64,000 bases of DNA from Vagococcus entomophilus. GTDB lineage: Bacteria > Bacillota > Bacilli > Lactobacillales > Vagococcaceae. Location of the stretch: the NCBI RefSeq assembly GCF_003987595.1, contig NZ_NGJZ01000001.1, forward strand, positions 372,001 through 436,000, given 5' to 3'. The notes beneath the pieces were generated by a model. It was not told where the DNA came from. It did not search any database and saw nothing but the letters and a program-made list of their open reading frames with translations. Both the position numbers and the translations under genes were made by a program. Position 1 is the stretch's first letter. Each line of letters begins with the position of its first letter. Of the stretch, positions 46,783 to 56,781 are shown one piece after another.

Positions 46783-47688
46783 ATGGAAAAAAAATTGACC
46801 GTTCAAGAAATGATTCAAACATTACAAAGCTTTTGGTCGAAACAAGGCTGTATGTTGATGCAGTCGTATGATACTGAAAAAGGGGCTGGAACGATGAGTC
46901 CCTATACATTTTTACGAGCAATTGGCCCTGAGCCGTGGAATGCTGCCTACGTTGAGCCTTCGCGCAGACCAGCCGATGGAAGGTATGGGGAAAATCCAAA
47001 CCGCCTATATCAACATCACCAATTTCAAGTGGTAATGAAACCTTCTCCAGAAAATATTCAAGAACTATACTTAGAAAGTTTACAATTGCTCGGGATTGAT
47101 CCTTTAGAGCATGATATTCGCTTTGTAGAAGACAACTGGGAAAATCCCTCAATGGGATGTGCGGGTCTTGGCTGGGAAGTTTGGCTAGACGGTATGGAAA
47201 TCACACAATTCACTTATTTCCAACAAGTGGGTGGCTTAGAATGTCATCCAGTTACTTCTGAAATTACTTACGGTCTAGAAAGACTAGCATCTTACATTCA
47301 AGAAGTGGAAAGTGTCTATGACTTAGAATGGACACATGGTGTGAAATACGGAGAAATTTTTATTCAGCCAGAGTTTGAACACTCTAAATATTCTTTTGAA
47401 GAAAGCAATCAAGAGATGTTGCTTGATTTATTTGATATGTACGAAAAAGAAGCCAAACGTTGTATCGAATTAAATTTGGTACATCCTGCATATGATTTTG
47501 TACTAAAATGTAGTCACACGTTCAACTTATTAGATGCTAGAGGAGCAGTTTCAGTGACCGAAAGAGCTGGTTTTTTATCACGCATTCGTTCAATGGCTCG
47601 TCAATTAGCAAAAGCTTTTGTGGCAGAACGTGAAAAGCTTGGTTTCCCACTTTTGAATGAACAAGCAGATGCAAAGGAGCGAAAATAA
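46783..47688 (+). CDS. glyQ: Glycyl-tRNA synthetase alpha subunit
   Basis: 301 aa. It forms the catalytic part of the (alpha-beta)2 class II enzyme. The N-terminal [22 protein letters not shown] and [19 protein letters not shown] with [14 protein letters not shown] are diagnostic. RBS AAGGAGA. One base separates it from glyS. Confidence 0.99.
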   Translation: MEKKLTVQEMIQTLQSFWSKQGCMLMQSYDTEKGAGTMSPYTFLRAIGPEPWNAAYVEPSRRPADGRYGENPNRLYQHHQFQVVMKPSPENIQELYLESLQLLGIDPLEHDIRFVEDNWENPSMGCAGLGWEVWLDGMEITQFTYFQQVGGLECHPVTSEITYGLERLASYIQEVESVYDLEWTHGVKYGEIFIQPEFEHSKYSFEESNQEMLLDLFDMYEKEAKRCIELNLVHPAYDFVLKCSHTFNLLDARGAVSVTERAGFLSRIRSMARQLAKAFVAEREKLGFPLLNEQADAKERK

Positions 47689-47689
47689 C

Positions 47690-49762
47690 ATGTCAAAAAA
47701 TTTTTTGTTAGAAATTGGATTAGAAGAAATTCCTGCACATGTAGTGACTCCTAGTATGGAACAACTACAAAAGAAAATTGAGAGCTTTTTAAAAGAAAAT
47801 CGCTTAGTATTTGAGCGCACAATTGCCTATTCAACCCCCCGAAGATTAGCAGTAAAAGTCGTTGGACTAGCCCAAAAACAAGCAGATATTGAAGAAGAGG
47901 TCAAAGGCCCTGCCAAAAAAATTGCGTTAGATGCAGATGGCAATTGGAGTAAAGCAGCACAAGGATTTGTACGAGGACAAGGGGTTACTACGGATGATAT
48001 CACGTTTAAAGAACTAAAAGGCGTAGAGTATGTCTATGTAGAGAAGTTTGTCAAAGGGCAAGATGCAAGTGAGGTGCTGAAAGCTTTACCAAAAGTCATT
48101 ACAAGTTTAACTTTTCCCATTAGTATGCACTGGGCGAATTATCAGTTGAAATATATTCGACCAATTCATTGGTTGATTGCTCTTTTAGATGATGAAGTGA
48201 TTCCTTTTGAAATTTTAGATATTAAGACGGGGAATGTTTCAAGAGGACATCGTTTCTTAGGCAAAGATGTAGAAGTTAAGCATGCAGATGATTATGAAAA
48301 GGCGCTTGCTAGTGAATATGTCATGGTAGATCCTGTTAGTAGAAAAGGAAAAATAATAGAACAAATTACGAGTATGGCAAAACAAAATCATTGGGAGGTA
48401 GTGCTGGATGCTTCTTTATTAGAAGAAGTCAATAATCTAGTTGAATACCCCACTGCGTTTGCGGGTTCGTTTGATGGAAAATATCTCAATGTTCCAGAAG
48501 AAGTGCTAGTGACTTCTATGAAAGAACATCAACGTTACTTTGAAGTTCGAGATGAAAAACAAGCATTACTACCTTATTTTATTTCAGTTCGCAATGGGGA
48601 CGAGAATCATATTGAAAATGTGGTGAAAGGAAATCAGAAAGTTTTAACAGCACGTTTAGAAGATGCTGAGTTTTTCTATCAAGAAGATCAAAAGATTAGT
48701 ATAGAAACCTGTGTGGAGAAATTAAAAAATGTGACTTTCCATGAGAAAATTGGAACAATCTATGAAAAAATGCAAAGAGTAGGGAAAATTGCAGAAATTA
48801 TTAGTGCACAAGTTGGTTTATCACAAGAAGAAGCAGCTCACTTAAAACGAGCAAGCAGCATCTATAAGTTTGACTTGGTGACAAACATGGTGGGAGAATT
48901 TCCTGAATTACAAGGAATTATGGGAGAAAAATATGCTTTGTTACAAGGAGAAAATGCTGCGGTAGCAAGAGCGATTCGAGAACATTATATGCCTAACTCT
49001 AGTAACGGGGAACTGCCTAAGTCAAAAATTGGTGCACTCCTTGCAATTGCCGATAAATTAGATAGTGTGTTGAGCTTCTTTTCTGTTGGCATGATCCCAA
49101 ATGGTTCAAATGACCCTTATGCATTACGCCGTCAAACTTATGGCATCATTCGTATTGTGGAAGAAAAGGGATGGAAGTTCCCAATAATCCACTTGCACAA
49201 ACAAATCGTTGCGTGCATTAATAAAAGTCAAGATGAGTATGGGATTGCCTTTTCAAATGAAAATATTGAGATTATAGAGTTTATCCGTGCTCGAATGAAA
49301 CAAAGGCTTTCTGCTTATGATATTCGACATGATGTAATAGAGGCTGCAGTCTATGCAGAGCAAGATGATGTGCAAAAAGTTTTTGAAGCAGCTAAGATGT
49401 TAAAAGAACATTTGAATGACGACGACTTTAGAGGATCAATTGAAGCCTTGACACGTGTGATTAATTTGGCCAAGAAAGCTGAAATTGAAACAGTTACAGT
49501 CAATCCAAATTTATTTGAAAATCCATCTGAAGAACGTCTATTTAGGGAAGTAGCGCATGTGAAAAAGGGGTATAAAGATTTTACATTGAATGAAAAATAT
49601 ATGGCTTTAAAAAATTTAAGACCCTATATTGCAACATATTTCGATGAAACTATGGTGATGTCAGAGAACAAAGAAATCAAAAAAAATCGTTTGGCCCAAT
49701 TAAAAGAAATTGCACGATTAGTTCAAAATTTTGCTAGTCTCGATTTGTTGGTCGTTAAATAG
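47690..49762 (+). CDS. glyS: Glycyl-tRNA synthetase beta subunit
   Basis: 690 aa. [28 protein letters not shown], the HD-like region and the C-terminal anticodon-binding part match GlyS. It binds tRNA-Gly. The ATG at 47690 follows AAGGAGCG within the end of glyQ; a frame open 11 codons further upstream overlaps glyQ and is not used. Confidence 0.98.
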   Translation: MSKNFLLEIGLEEIPAHVVTPSMEQLQKKIESFLKENRLVFERTIAYSTPRRLAVKVVGLAQKQADIEEEVKGPAKKIALDADGNWSKAAQGFVRGQGVTTDDITFKELKGVEYVYVEKFVKGQDASEVLKALPKVITSLTFPISMHWANYQLKYIRPIHWLIALLDDEVIPFEILDIKTGNVSRGHRFLGKDVEVKHADDYEKALASEYVMVDPVSRKGKIIEQITSMAKQNHWEVVLDASLLEEVNNLVEYPTAFAGSFDGKYLNVPEEVLVTSMKEHQRYFEVRDEKQALLPYFISVRNGDENHIENVVKGNQKVLTARLEDAEFFYQEDQKISIETCVEKLKNVTFHEKIGTIYEKMQRVGKIAEIISAQVGLSQEEAAHLKRASSIYKFDLVTNMVGEFPELQGIMGEKYALLQGENAAVARAIREHYMPNSSNGELPKSKIGALLAIADKLDSVLSFFSVGMIPNGSNDPYALRRQTYGIIRIVEEKGWKFPIIHLHKQIVACINKSQDEYGIAFSNENIEIIEFIRARMKQRLSAYDIRHDVIEAAVYAEQDDVQKVFEAAKMLKEHLNDDDFRGSIEALTRVINLAKKAEIETVTVNPNLFENPSEERLFREVAHVKKGYKDFTLNEKYMALKNLRPYIATYFDETMVMSENKEIKKNRLAQLKEIARLVQNFASLDLLVVK

Positions 49763-49784
49763 TCAAAAAGGACCGTCAACGTTT

Positions 49785-49822
49785 GGGATAACAATCAAAA
49801 TGATTGTTATCTCATTTTTTTA
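49785..49822 (+). terminator. Terminator of glyQS
   Basis: Stem GATAACAATCA/TGATTGTTATC with AAA loop, followed by TCATTTTTTT. Confidence 0.88.
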
Positions 49823-49843
49823 GCTAATTTTCATTTATTATTG

Positions 49844-49873
49844 TTGATAAACTTGCTTTTTTAGGTTTACAAT
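49844..49873 (+). promoter_or_regulatory. Promoter of the amidotransferase-like gene
   Basis: TTGATA (49844-49849), 18-base spacer, TACAAT (49868-49873). Confidence 0.6.
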
Positions 49874-49914
49874 AGTAGAATCATAAAAAAACGATTAAAG
49901 AAAGGAGTTACCTG

Positions 49915-50667
49915 ATGATTGGAATTTCATGTAGTTTACTTACCAAAAAGATGCCAAAGATGATTACTGCAGAACGTTATCATGTCAGTGCTGCATATGT
50001 TCAGGCTGTTTCAAACGCCGGAGAAATCAGTTGTTTATTACCGATATTGACGCCTGACAAAGCAGAAGAAGTTGTTTCTCAGTTAGATGGAATTATCCTT
50101 TCTGGAGGAAATGATATTCACCCAGATTTTTACTTAAATTCTACAATGAAAGAAAACGCTCAAGCAAGAGATACCCTACGTGAGCGTGATTTGTACGAGA
50201 TGGCTTTATGTCGAGCTGCTTTAAAACAAAAGAAACCGATACTAGGCGTCTGCCGTGGGGCACAGTTATTAAATGTTGTGCTAGGAGGAACCTTGATTCA
50301 GGACATCCAGCAGACTACAAAGATTGCCCATATTCAATCAGAAGATCCAGAAGTTGCTTCACATTTGGTTGAAATTGAGGAAGATTCTTGCTTAATGAAA
50401 ATTGTTGGGCAAAAAAAAATTGGGGTCAATTCTTACCACCATCAAGTGATTGATGAAGTAGGAGTGGGCTTACAGGTAACTGCTTATTCAGAAGATGGTT
50501 TTATTGAAGCAATCGAATATACTGGGGAATCTTTTGCACTTGGTATTCAATGGCACCCTGAGATTATGGCCAACAAGGATTTGGTTGCAACGAAAATCTT
50601 TAAATATTTTATAAATGAAGTGCATTCTTTAAAAAAAAATAGCTTGTTAAATTCCAAAATGGTATGA
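49915..50667 (+). CDS. Gamma-glutamyl hydrolase, class I glutamine amidotransferase-like (peptidase C26)
   Basis: 250 aa. The nucleophile Cys113 is in GVCRGAQLLN, the catalytic His-x-Glu in GIQWHPEI, and SGGNDIHP early in the chain, as in PuuD/YvdE-type gamma-glutamyl-GABA or gamma-glutamyl peptide hydrolases. No putrescine pathway genes are near, so the natural substrate is uncertain. RBS AAAGGAG. It is followed after 24 bases by ridA, with which it is probably co-transcribed. Confidence 0.9.
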   Translation: MIGISCSLLTKKMPKMITAERYHVSAAYVQAVSNAGEISCLLPILTPDKAEEVVSQLDGIILSGGNDIHPDFYLNSTMKENAQARDTLRERDLYEMALCRAALKQKKPILGVCRGAQLLNVVLGGTLIQDIQQTTKIAHIQSEDPEVASHLVEIEEDSCLMKIVGQKKIGVNSYHHQVIDEVGVGLQVTAYSEDGFIEAIEYTGESFALGIQWHPEIMANKDLVATKIFKYFINEVHSLKKNSLLNSKMV

Positions 50668-50691
50668 TTATTAATAAAAGGAGGTAATAAA

Positions 50692-51069
50692 ATGAAAAAA
50701 ATTGAAACAAAAAAAGCCCCAGCAGCAATTGGTCCTTATGTACAAGGTAATATACATAATGGTCTATTATATGCATCTGGACAGATTCCAATTATTCCAG
50801 AGACCGGTGAAATAAAAGGGAAAACGATTGAAGAACAAACAGAACAAGTGATGGAAAATATTAAGCACTTGTTACTAGCTGGCGGAAGTAGCTTTGAATC
50901 TGTAGTTAAAACGACCTGTTTCTTATCCGATATGGAAAACTTTGCTCGTTTTAATAAAATATATGCAGGCTATTTTTCAAGTAATCTACCAGCACGCTCA
51001 TGTGTTGCGGTTGCGGGACTTCCTAAAGACGTTTTGGTTGAGGTAGAAGTAATCGCGGTTGTTGAATAG
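50692..51069 (+). CDS. ridA: RidA family enamine/imine deaminase
   Basis: 125 aa. The sequence PAAIGPYVQGN, LYASGQIPIIPETGE, and ARSCVAVAGLPKDVLVEVEVIAV is typical of RidA; the Arg of ARSCV binds the carboxylate of 2-aminoacrylate-like intermediates. It removes reactive enamines released by PLP enzymes. RBS AAAGGAGGT. A weak hairpin follows (CATCGACT/AGTTGATG near 51083-51102). Confidence 0.96.
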   Translation: MKKIETKKAPAAIGPYVQGNIHNGLLYASGQIPIIPETGEIKGKTIEEQTEQVMENIKHLLLAGGSSFESVVKTTCFLSDMENFARFNKIYAGYFSSNLPARSCVAVAGLPKDVLVEVEVIAVVE

Positions 51070-51155
51070 GAAACAAGAAAACCATCGACTTTCTAGTTGA
51101 TGTTTGTTGGTTTTATTTATAAAAATAGGGAGAAAAATGAAAAAGGGGAAAAGAG

Positions 51156-52670
51156 ATGAATTTTTTTAAAAGAGCTTTTTGTAGTATTACCAGAAAAAAA
51201 GGAAAGTCATTTATTTTGTTTGCAGTTGTTTTTGTATTGGGTAACGTGATTGCAGGAGCAATAGCGATTAGACAAGCTACGATAAATGTCGAAAAAGAGA
51301 TTAAAAGTAAGCTTGGTGCGACGGCAACCATCACAACAGATCAAAAAAAAATCACAAAATATTTTAGTGAACATCCAGATGGAAAAGATGCAGAAAAAGA
51401 TTTAGCCCCACCTAAGATTGAAGAAATAAAAAAAATTGGCGAATTAAGTTATGTAAAATATTATGATTATAGCAACTCGGGATATTTGACGACCAATAAC
51501 TTGAAAAGCTATCAGTCCAAAGATTCAGATTCCGGCATGATGAATGTCGGAAAATACAATTTTACTTTAAAAGGGGTAAACTATCCGAAAATTTTAGATT
51601 TAGAAGAAAATAAAATAAAATTAGTATCTGGTCGTGCCTTTTCAGACAAAGATATTCTCTCAGAGAGCCCTGAGGCTGTGATTTCTCAGAAGGTCGCTGA
51701 GTTAAACAATTTGGCTGTGGGTGACTCAATGACTGCTGATGCAGTAATCGGGAGTGAGGAATACAACACAACTACTGGATTGCCAAAAGAGACTGCAACA
51801 AAAGATATTCCAATCAAGATTATAGGAATCTACCAAAGCGTAAAATCAGACAAGCAGAATTCGAGTAAATCTAGCGGGAACGGTAGTATGGATAAATACT
51901 TAGAAGAGGACAAGATAAATACTTTGTATTTGTCCAATAAAGCAGTTGTTAAAATTCAAGAGACGTTAAACGAATTTCAACAAGAAAAATTTCCATCAAC
52001 AGAGCAAGGGAGCTTGAGTGCTAGTGTATCTGATTATTATCAATCTTACTTTGTTTTGAAATCTCCAGAAGATGTCGAAGCATTCAAACAAGAGGCGGCG
52101 CCATATGTCAAAAGTAAGTACTATAAGGTATTGGCATCTGCAGATCAATACGACTCTATTGCAGGTCCAATTAAAGGAATGGCTAAAATAGCTAAGTATG
52201 TTATTATCGTCTCCGTACTTGCTACGATCTTTATTTTAGCATTGGTTGTATTACTCTTTTTACGCGATAGAAAGCACGAGTTGGGAATCTATTTATCGCT
52301 TGGAGAAAAACGCTGGAAAGTGATTGGTCAGATAGTAATTGAGGTATTTGTGGTTTCAATTGTTGCGATGACCCTCTCTGTCTTTTCTGGTAACGTGTTA
52401 GCAAAAGGGGTTTCTGACTCTTTAGTTCAATCACAAGTTTCTACGAGTGAGAAAGATTCGTCCATCGAAGATACGACAGAAGCATACGAATTTAGTCAGT
52501 TGAGCAATGTCTCACTCAGCCAAAAAGATATTGCACACTCTTACAAAGTATCTTTAAGTCCAGTTTACATTATTAGTTACTATTTGGTGGGGCTACTGAC
52601 ACTACTTGTAGCAACTATATTGCCATTAGTCTATATAGTAAGACTGAATCCAAAGAAAATCATGATGTAG
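51156..52670 (+). CDS. FtsX/MacB-like ABC transporter permease
   Basis: 504 aa. One membrane helix near the N terminus (about 20-40), a large extracellular domain (about 41-345, with a Ser/Asn/Lys-rich low-complexity stretch around 230), then three more helices (about 346-368, 388-412, 473-497). This 4-helix layout with a big outside domain is the MacB/FtsX class, which does mechanical work across the membrane or releases peptides and lipoproteins rather than importing nutrients. GLGEKR-type coupling loop present as LGEKRWKVIGQ. It forms an operon with the ATPase 12 bases downstream and a PASTA protein. Confidence 0.88.
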   Translation: MNFFKRAFCSITRKKGKSFILFAVVFVLGNVIAGAIAIRQATINVEKEIKSKLGATATITTDQKKITKYFSEHPDGKDAEKDLAPPKIEEIKKIGELSYVKYYDYSNSGYLTTNNLKSYQSKDSDSGMMNVGKYNFTLKGVNYPKILDLEENKIKLVSGRAFSDKDILSESPEAVISQKVAELNNLAVGDSMTADAVIGSEEYNTTTGLPKETATKDIPIKIIGIYQSVKSDKQNSSKSSGNGSMDKYLEEDKINTLYLSNKAVVKIQETLNEFQQEKFPSTEQGSLSASVSDYYQSYFVLKSPEDVEAFKQEAAPYVKSKYYKVLASADQYDSIAGPIKGMAKIAKYVIIVSVLATIFILALVVLLFLRDRKHELGIYLSLGEKRWKVIGQIVIEVFVVSIVAMTLSVFSGNVLAKGVSDSLVQSQVSTSEKDSSIEDTTEAYEFSQLSNVSLSQKDIAHSYKVSLSPVYIISYYLVGLLTLLVATILPLVYIVRLNPKKIMM

Positions 52671-52682
52671 GAGGAGCAAAAG

Positions 52683-53357
52683 ATGACCATTTTAAAAGCC
52701 AATAAATTAAGTTATTATTACCAAGACGGAGACCAACGAAGATTTATTTTAAAAGATACAACCGTTACTTTTGAAGAAGGAAAATTTTACACCATCCTTG
52801 GGCAATCAGGCTCTGGTAAAACAACATTTCTTTCGCTCATCAGTGCTTTAGATACACCGAAATCCGGAGAGATTTTTTTCAAAGGGAAAAATATCCAGGA
52901 AATCGGCTACGAAAATTACCGTAGAAATGATATTGGGATTATTTTTCAAAATTATAACTTAGTTCCTTATTTGACCGCTTGTGAAAATGTACTTGTTCCT
53001 ATGTCTATTACGGATAATCAATTGCCAAAAGAACAGCAAGAAGTTGCCTATAACTTGCTGGATTATATAGGTATTAGCAAGGAAAAAGCAGACCGCAGGG
53101 TGAATCAGTTGTCTGGTGGGGAACAGCAGCGTGTGGCGATTGCAAGAGCCCTTGCTACAAATGTAGATATCATCTTAGCTGATGAACCAACAGGAAATTT
53201 AGATGAAGATAAAGAGCAAGAAATTGTCGATATTTTTAAAGAACTCGCGCATAAGCACGGCAAATGTGTAATTGTAGTGACACATTCAAACGAAATTGCA
53301 CATCAATCCGATCAAATGTTTTATTTAAAGAAAGGACTGTTACAAGCTCATGAGTGA
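52683..53357 (+). CDS. ABC transporter ATPase (LolD/MacB-type)
   Basis: 224 aa. Walker A GQSGSGKTT, signature LSGGEQQRVAIARA, Walker B ILADEPTGNLD, H-loop VVTHS. The ADEPTGNLD sequence is specific to the LolD/FtsE/MacB ATPases, matching the permease upstream. RBS AGGAGGAG. Its 3' end overlaps the PASTA gene by 8 bases, so the three proteins are translationally linked. Confidence 0.95.
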   Translation: MTILKANKLSYYYQDGDQRRFILKDTTVTFEEGKFYTILGQSGSGKTTFLSLISALDTPKSGEIFFKGKNIQEIGYENYRRNDIGIIFQNYNLVPYLTACENVLVPMSITDNQLPKEQQEVAYNLLDYIGISKEKADRRVNQLSGGEQQRVAIARALATNVDIILADEPTGNLDEDKEQEIVDIFKELAHKHGKCVIVVTHSNEIAHQSDQMFYLKKGLLQAHE

Positions 53358-54735
53358 TTTTCTTTCAAATTTCAACTCCAATAATTACGATAAAAAAATG
53401 CGTGAAAAAGAGGAAAACAATAGAGAGAAGACACCTGAGAACAAAAATACAGTTAGTCCTACCTCTGTTGAGTCAGAGAATATAAATATAAGCAAAAATA
53501 GTCGGGCGAAAAAAAATCATAGCGACGAAACCATTGAGATTGATCCTACTTATAAAAAAAAGAAAAAAAGACAAAAGCAAATTTTTGTGCTACTAGGGGT
53601 CATTGCTTGCCTGATCTTTGCTTGGATCTATTATTCAGTGACACACGTTACAATGCCTAATTTTGTCAATGGTTCTGTGTCAAATGCAAGGGTTTGGGCA
53701 GAAAAGAATAAGATGACGCTTGATGTACAACAGGTTTATAGCTTGAAGTACGAAACGAACCAAGTGCTAAAACAAGATGTACCAAAAGGGGAAAAAGTAA
53801 AAAAAGGAAGTGTTCTAATAGTGACAGCTAGTAAGGGACCTAATCCTAACGAGAAAATTACTTTACCAGATTTTTCAACGCTTACCAAGCAAGATGTAGA
53901 GGCTTTTATAAAAGAAAACAAGTTGGATAATTTAACGATTTTAACCAAGTACAGTGATACCGTTGAAAAAGGTAAGTACCTCTCACAAGAGTTTGGTAGT
54001 AAAGAAATAACAGAAAAAAACTATCGGAGAAAAGATGGTTTGATTGTCTATTATTCAAATGGGAAAGAAACTTTTGAAAAAAATATCTCGGTTCCAGATT
54101 TCAAAGGCAAGGCGAAATCAGAAGTTGAGAGCTGGGCGAAAACCAATGACATTCAAATAAAATATGAAGAATCAGATTCTAATGAAGTAGAAGCTGGTAT
54201 GGTAATGAGTCAAAGCGTTGCAAAAGAGACAAAGATTGCAAAAAAAGACCAGCTTAGTGTAACGATTTCTCAAGGAAAAGCAGTTGTTGTGCCGAACTTT
54301 GTAGAAATTTCTCCAGAAAATGCAGAAACAATCCAATCACTGAGTGTTCAAAAGAAATTTCAGTTTGCTCAAGATATTCCATACGGACAACTGATTTCGC
54401 AATCAGTCCCTGCAGGAACCAAGCTACTAAGTAAAGATAGTAATTCGATTGTGGTAGTCTATTCAAGTGGACGTCCGTACTTGAAATCATATATCGGCAA
54501 AATTGAAGGAGATCTGCCACAAGCTTTTTACGAGGATTATCAATCAAAAGGAGCGAATATTCGCTATACTGTTCACTACGTTGATTCAGGAGCAGAAAAA
54601 GGGACAGTCGTCGATATGAGTGCATACAATCAGTATGTTGGGCTTGACTTTGTTGTAAATATTGGAATTAGTAAAGGCAATTTGGCTTCACCAGATAACG
54701 GTATCGGTACCTCAGAAACTGCAAGTAGTGAATAA
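53350..54735 (+). CDS. Membrane-anchored PASTA-domain protein in an ABC operon
   Basis: 461 aa. A cytoplasmic, charged, probably disordered N terminus (1-70) with a Lys-rich stop at 69-76, a single membrane helix (77-97), then four extracellular PASTA-like repeats at about 100-163, 170-238, 245-309 and 311-374 (each with a MPNF/LPDF/VPDF/VPNF start and a late S-x-G end) and a diverged fifth region to about 440. PASTA domains bind muropeptides or lipid II. No kinase or transpeptidase domain is present, unlike PrkC/IreK or PBP2x. The overlap with the ATPase gene implies that it works with the ABC transporter, perhaps as a wall-sensing partner. Confidence 0.87.
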   Translation: MSDFLSNFNSNNYDKKMREKEENNREKTPENKNTVSPTSVESENINISKNSRAKKNHSDETIEIDPTYKKKKKRQKQIFVLLGVIACLIFAWIYYSVTHVTMPNFVNGSVSNARVWAEKNKMTLDVQQVYSLKYETNQVLKQDVPKGEKVKKGSVLIVTASKGPNPNEKITLPDFSTLTKQDVEAFIKENKLDNLTILTKYSDTVEKGKYLSQEFGSKEITEKNYRRKDGLIVYYSNGKETFEKNISVPDFKGKAKSEVESWAKTNDIQIKYEESDSNEVEAGMVMSQSVAKETKIAKKDQLSVTISQGKAVVVPNFVEISPENAETIQSLSVQKKFQFAQDIPYGQLISQSVPAGTKLLSKDSNSIVVVYSSGRPYLKSYIGKIEGDLPQAFYEDYQSKGANIRYTVHYVDSGAEKGTVVDMSAYNQYVGLDFVVNIGISKGNLASPDNGIGTSETASSE

Positions 54736-54757
54736 CCTCGAGTTTCGAGCAAAACTA

Positions 54758-54785
54758 TTGTTATTCGTAAGATTTATGTTATAAT
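54758..54785 (+). promoter_or_regulatory. Promoter of dnaG-rpoD
   Basis: TTGTTA (54758-54763), 16-base spacer, TATAAT (54780-54785). It gives a leader of about 100 nt. Confidence 0.7.
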
Positions 54786-54817
54786 GAAATGCGTATATTT
54801 GTGTACGTTTATGATGA

Positions 54818-54846
54818 GTCGCACTGAAATTCTTAGTGCGGCTTTT
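54818..54846 (+). terminator. Terminator-like hairpin in the dnaG leader (possible attenuator)
   Basis: GTCGCACT (54818-54825) pairs with AGTGCGGC (54835-54842, one G-U pair), loop GAAATTCTT, followed by four T. It lies between promoter and gene. Confidence 0.45.
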
Positions 54847-54891
54847 ACCAACTGTCCGAGTGTTTCGATTGTGGAGAATGGGGTGAGAAAA

Positions 54892-56754
54892 ATGAGCCAA
54901 AGAATCCCTCAAGAAATCATTGAGGAAATAAGAAGACAGACTAATATAGTGGATGTAATCGGGCAATACGTACAATTAAAAAAGTCAGGAAAAAATTATT
55001 TAGGCTTATGCCCCTTTCATAATGAGCACACTCCATCATTTTCAGTAGCAGAAGATAAACAGATGTACCATTGTTTTGGTTGTGGTAAAGGCGGCAATAT
55101 TTTTCAATTTTTACAAGAAGTGGATGGGATTTCCTTTCCAGAAGCAGTTGAAAAAGTAGCAGATATAGGCAATGTCTCGGTTGAATATGAGTTTGGAAGT
55201 TTGTCAGGTCGGAATTTAGACTCAACCGAAAATAAGCAGCATGATGCACTATTAAAGATGCACACCAGAGCCGCAGAGTTATATCATCATATTTTGTTAC
55301 ATACACAAATTGGGGAACCTGCTTTGGCGTATTTGAAAAAAAGAGGGATGACACAAGACCAAATTGAATATTTTCAGATTGGTTTTGCTCCTAAAGAGCG
55401 AATTGTCTTAAAAGAAATTTTTCAAAATGATCAGGTGTCCGAAGAGCTACTAGAAAAATCAGGTTTAATGCTGCAGCGTCAGTCAGGAGAATGGTCTGAT
55501 CGATTTTATCAAAGAATTATGTTTCCCATAAAAAGCCCACAAGGAAAAATCATTGCATTTTCCGGGAGGATTTTAGAGGATCCTACCTACGAAACCAAGG
55601 AGATGCCTAAGTATTTAAACAGTCCTGAAACAGAATTGTTTAACAAACGGAAGACACTGTTTCATTTTGATAAAGCACGATCCGAGGCAAGAAAAGCACA
55701 AGAAATTATTCTGTTTGAAGGATTTATGGATGTGATTGCTGCTTGGGAAGCAGGGATTAAAAGTGGGGTTGCGTCAATGGGAACCAGTTTGACGAGCGAG
55801 CAAATTCAGATGATTCAACGCATCACCTCTCAAGTTGTAATCTGCTATGATGGAGATAATGCTGGGCTACAAGCAACTGAGCGGGCTATACAATTGTTAC
55901 AAGATAGTAGTACGCTTGATGTGAGTATTGTACGCTTGCCAGAAAATTTAGATCCAGATGAATACCTTCAAAAGTATGGGAAAGAAGCCTTAGCAGAGTG
56001 TGTAAAGCATGGGCGACAAACCCCGTTTACGTTTAAACTAGATTATCACAAAAAAGGGAAAAATTTAGAAAATGAGCAGGAACAACTGATTTATTTACAA
56101 GAAATGATCAAAGAGCTTGCTCAGATTCCTTCTGTTGTCGAAAGAGAAATTTATACAAAACAATTAGCAGAAGCAACCAACTTGACCCAACTGTCTATTC
56201 AACAAGAAGTTGGTGAGTTACGAAAAAATCAGCGAGTCAAAAGACAAGTAGAGCGAAATACATCAAATCATCAAGCAAGAAGACCAGAAGAAGCGACCGC
56301 TATTGTCCATAGTCAACCAAGAAAGATTAATCGAGTTGAACTTGCAGAAAGAATCTTACTTTTTAGGGTCATGAGCGAAAGAGTCATACAAAATCGGTTG
56401 ATTCAACAACCTGATTTCCATTTTGTTCATGATGAGTATCAGGAGGTATTTCAACATTTTAATGATTATATGTCGTTGCATGGAAATTTTGAAGTAGCTG
56501 ATTTTTTAAGTTATTTAAAAGATGAAAGATTAAAAAACTTAGTTGCCACACTGAGTTACATGAATTTAAATGAAGAAAGTTCAGAGCGGGAAATTAATGA
56601 TTGTTTAAAAATCCTCTCAATCTCAAGTGTGGAGCAACAATTAAATGAAAAATTGGATCAATTGCAGATTGCCAAAAAAAATGGAAATAAACAAAATCAG
56701 ACCCAGTTAGCAATTGAAATTATCAACTTACAAAAGAAAATAAAAAATACTTAA
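54892..56754 (+). CDS. dnaG: DNA primase
   Basis: 620 aa. Zinc ribbon Cys40-x2-His43 ... Cys61-x2-Cys64 (CPFHNEHTPSF, CFGCG), RNA polymerase core with a Toprim domain (LFEGFMDVIAAWEAG, YDGDNAGLQA), and a C-terminal helicase-binding domain. It makes RNA primers for replication. The ATG at 54892 has GGGGTGAG upstream; the frame is open 36 codons further but that part lies in the leader. Forms the macromolecular synthesis operon with rpoD. Confidence 0.98.
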   Translation: MSQRIPQEIIEEIRRQTNIVDVIGQYVQLKKSGKNYLGLCPFHNEHTPSFSVAEDKQMYHCFGCGKGGNIFQFLQEVDGISFPEAVEKVADIGNVSVEYEFGSLSGRNLDSTENKQHDALLKMHTRAAELYHHILLHTQIGEPALAYLKKRGMTQDQIEYFQIGFAPKERIVLKEIFQNDQVSEELLEKSGLMLQRQSGEWSDRFYQRIMFPIKSPQGKIIAFSGRILEDPTYETKEMPKYLNSPETELFNKRKTLFHFDKARSEARKAQEIILFEGFMDVIAAWEAGIKSGVASMGTSLTSEQIQMIQRITSQVVICYDGDNAGLQATERAIQLLQDSSTLDVSIVRLPENLDPDEYLQKYGKEALAECVKHGRQTPFTFKLDYHKKGKNLENEQEQLIYLQEMIKELAQIPSVVEREIYTKQLAEATNLTQLSIQQEVGELRKNQRVKRQVERNTSNHQARRPEEATAIVHSQPRKINRVELAERILLFRVMSERVIQNRLIQQPDFHFVHDEYQEVFQHFNDYMSLHGNFEVADFLSYLKDERLKNLVATLSYMNLNEESSEREINDCLKILSISSVEQQLNEKLDQLQIAKKNGNKQNQTQLAIEIINLQKKIKNT

Positions 56755-56781
56755 TTTTAGATGGACGGAAGGAGCTTTTTA

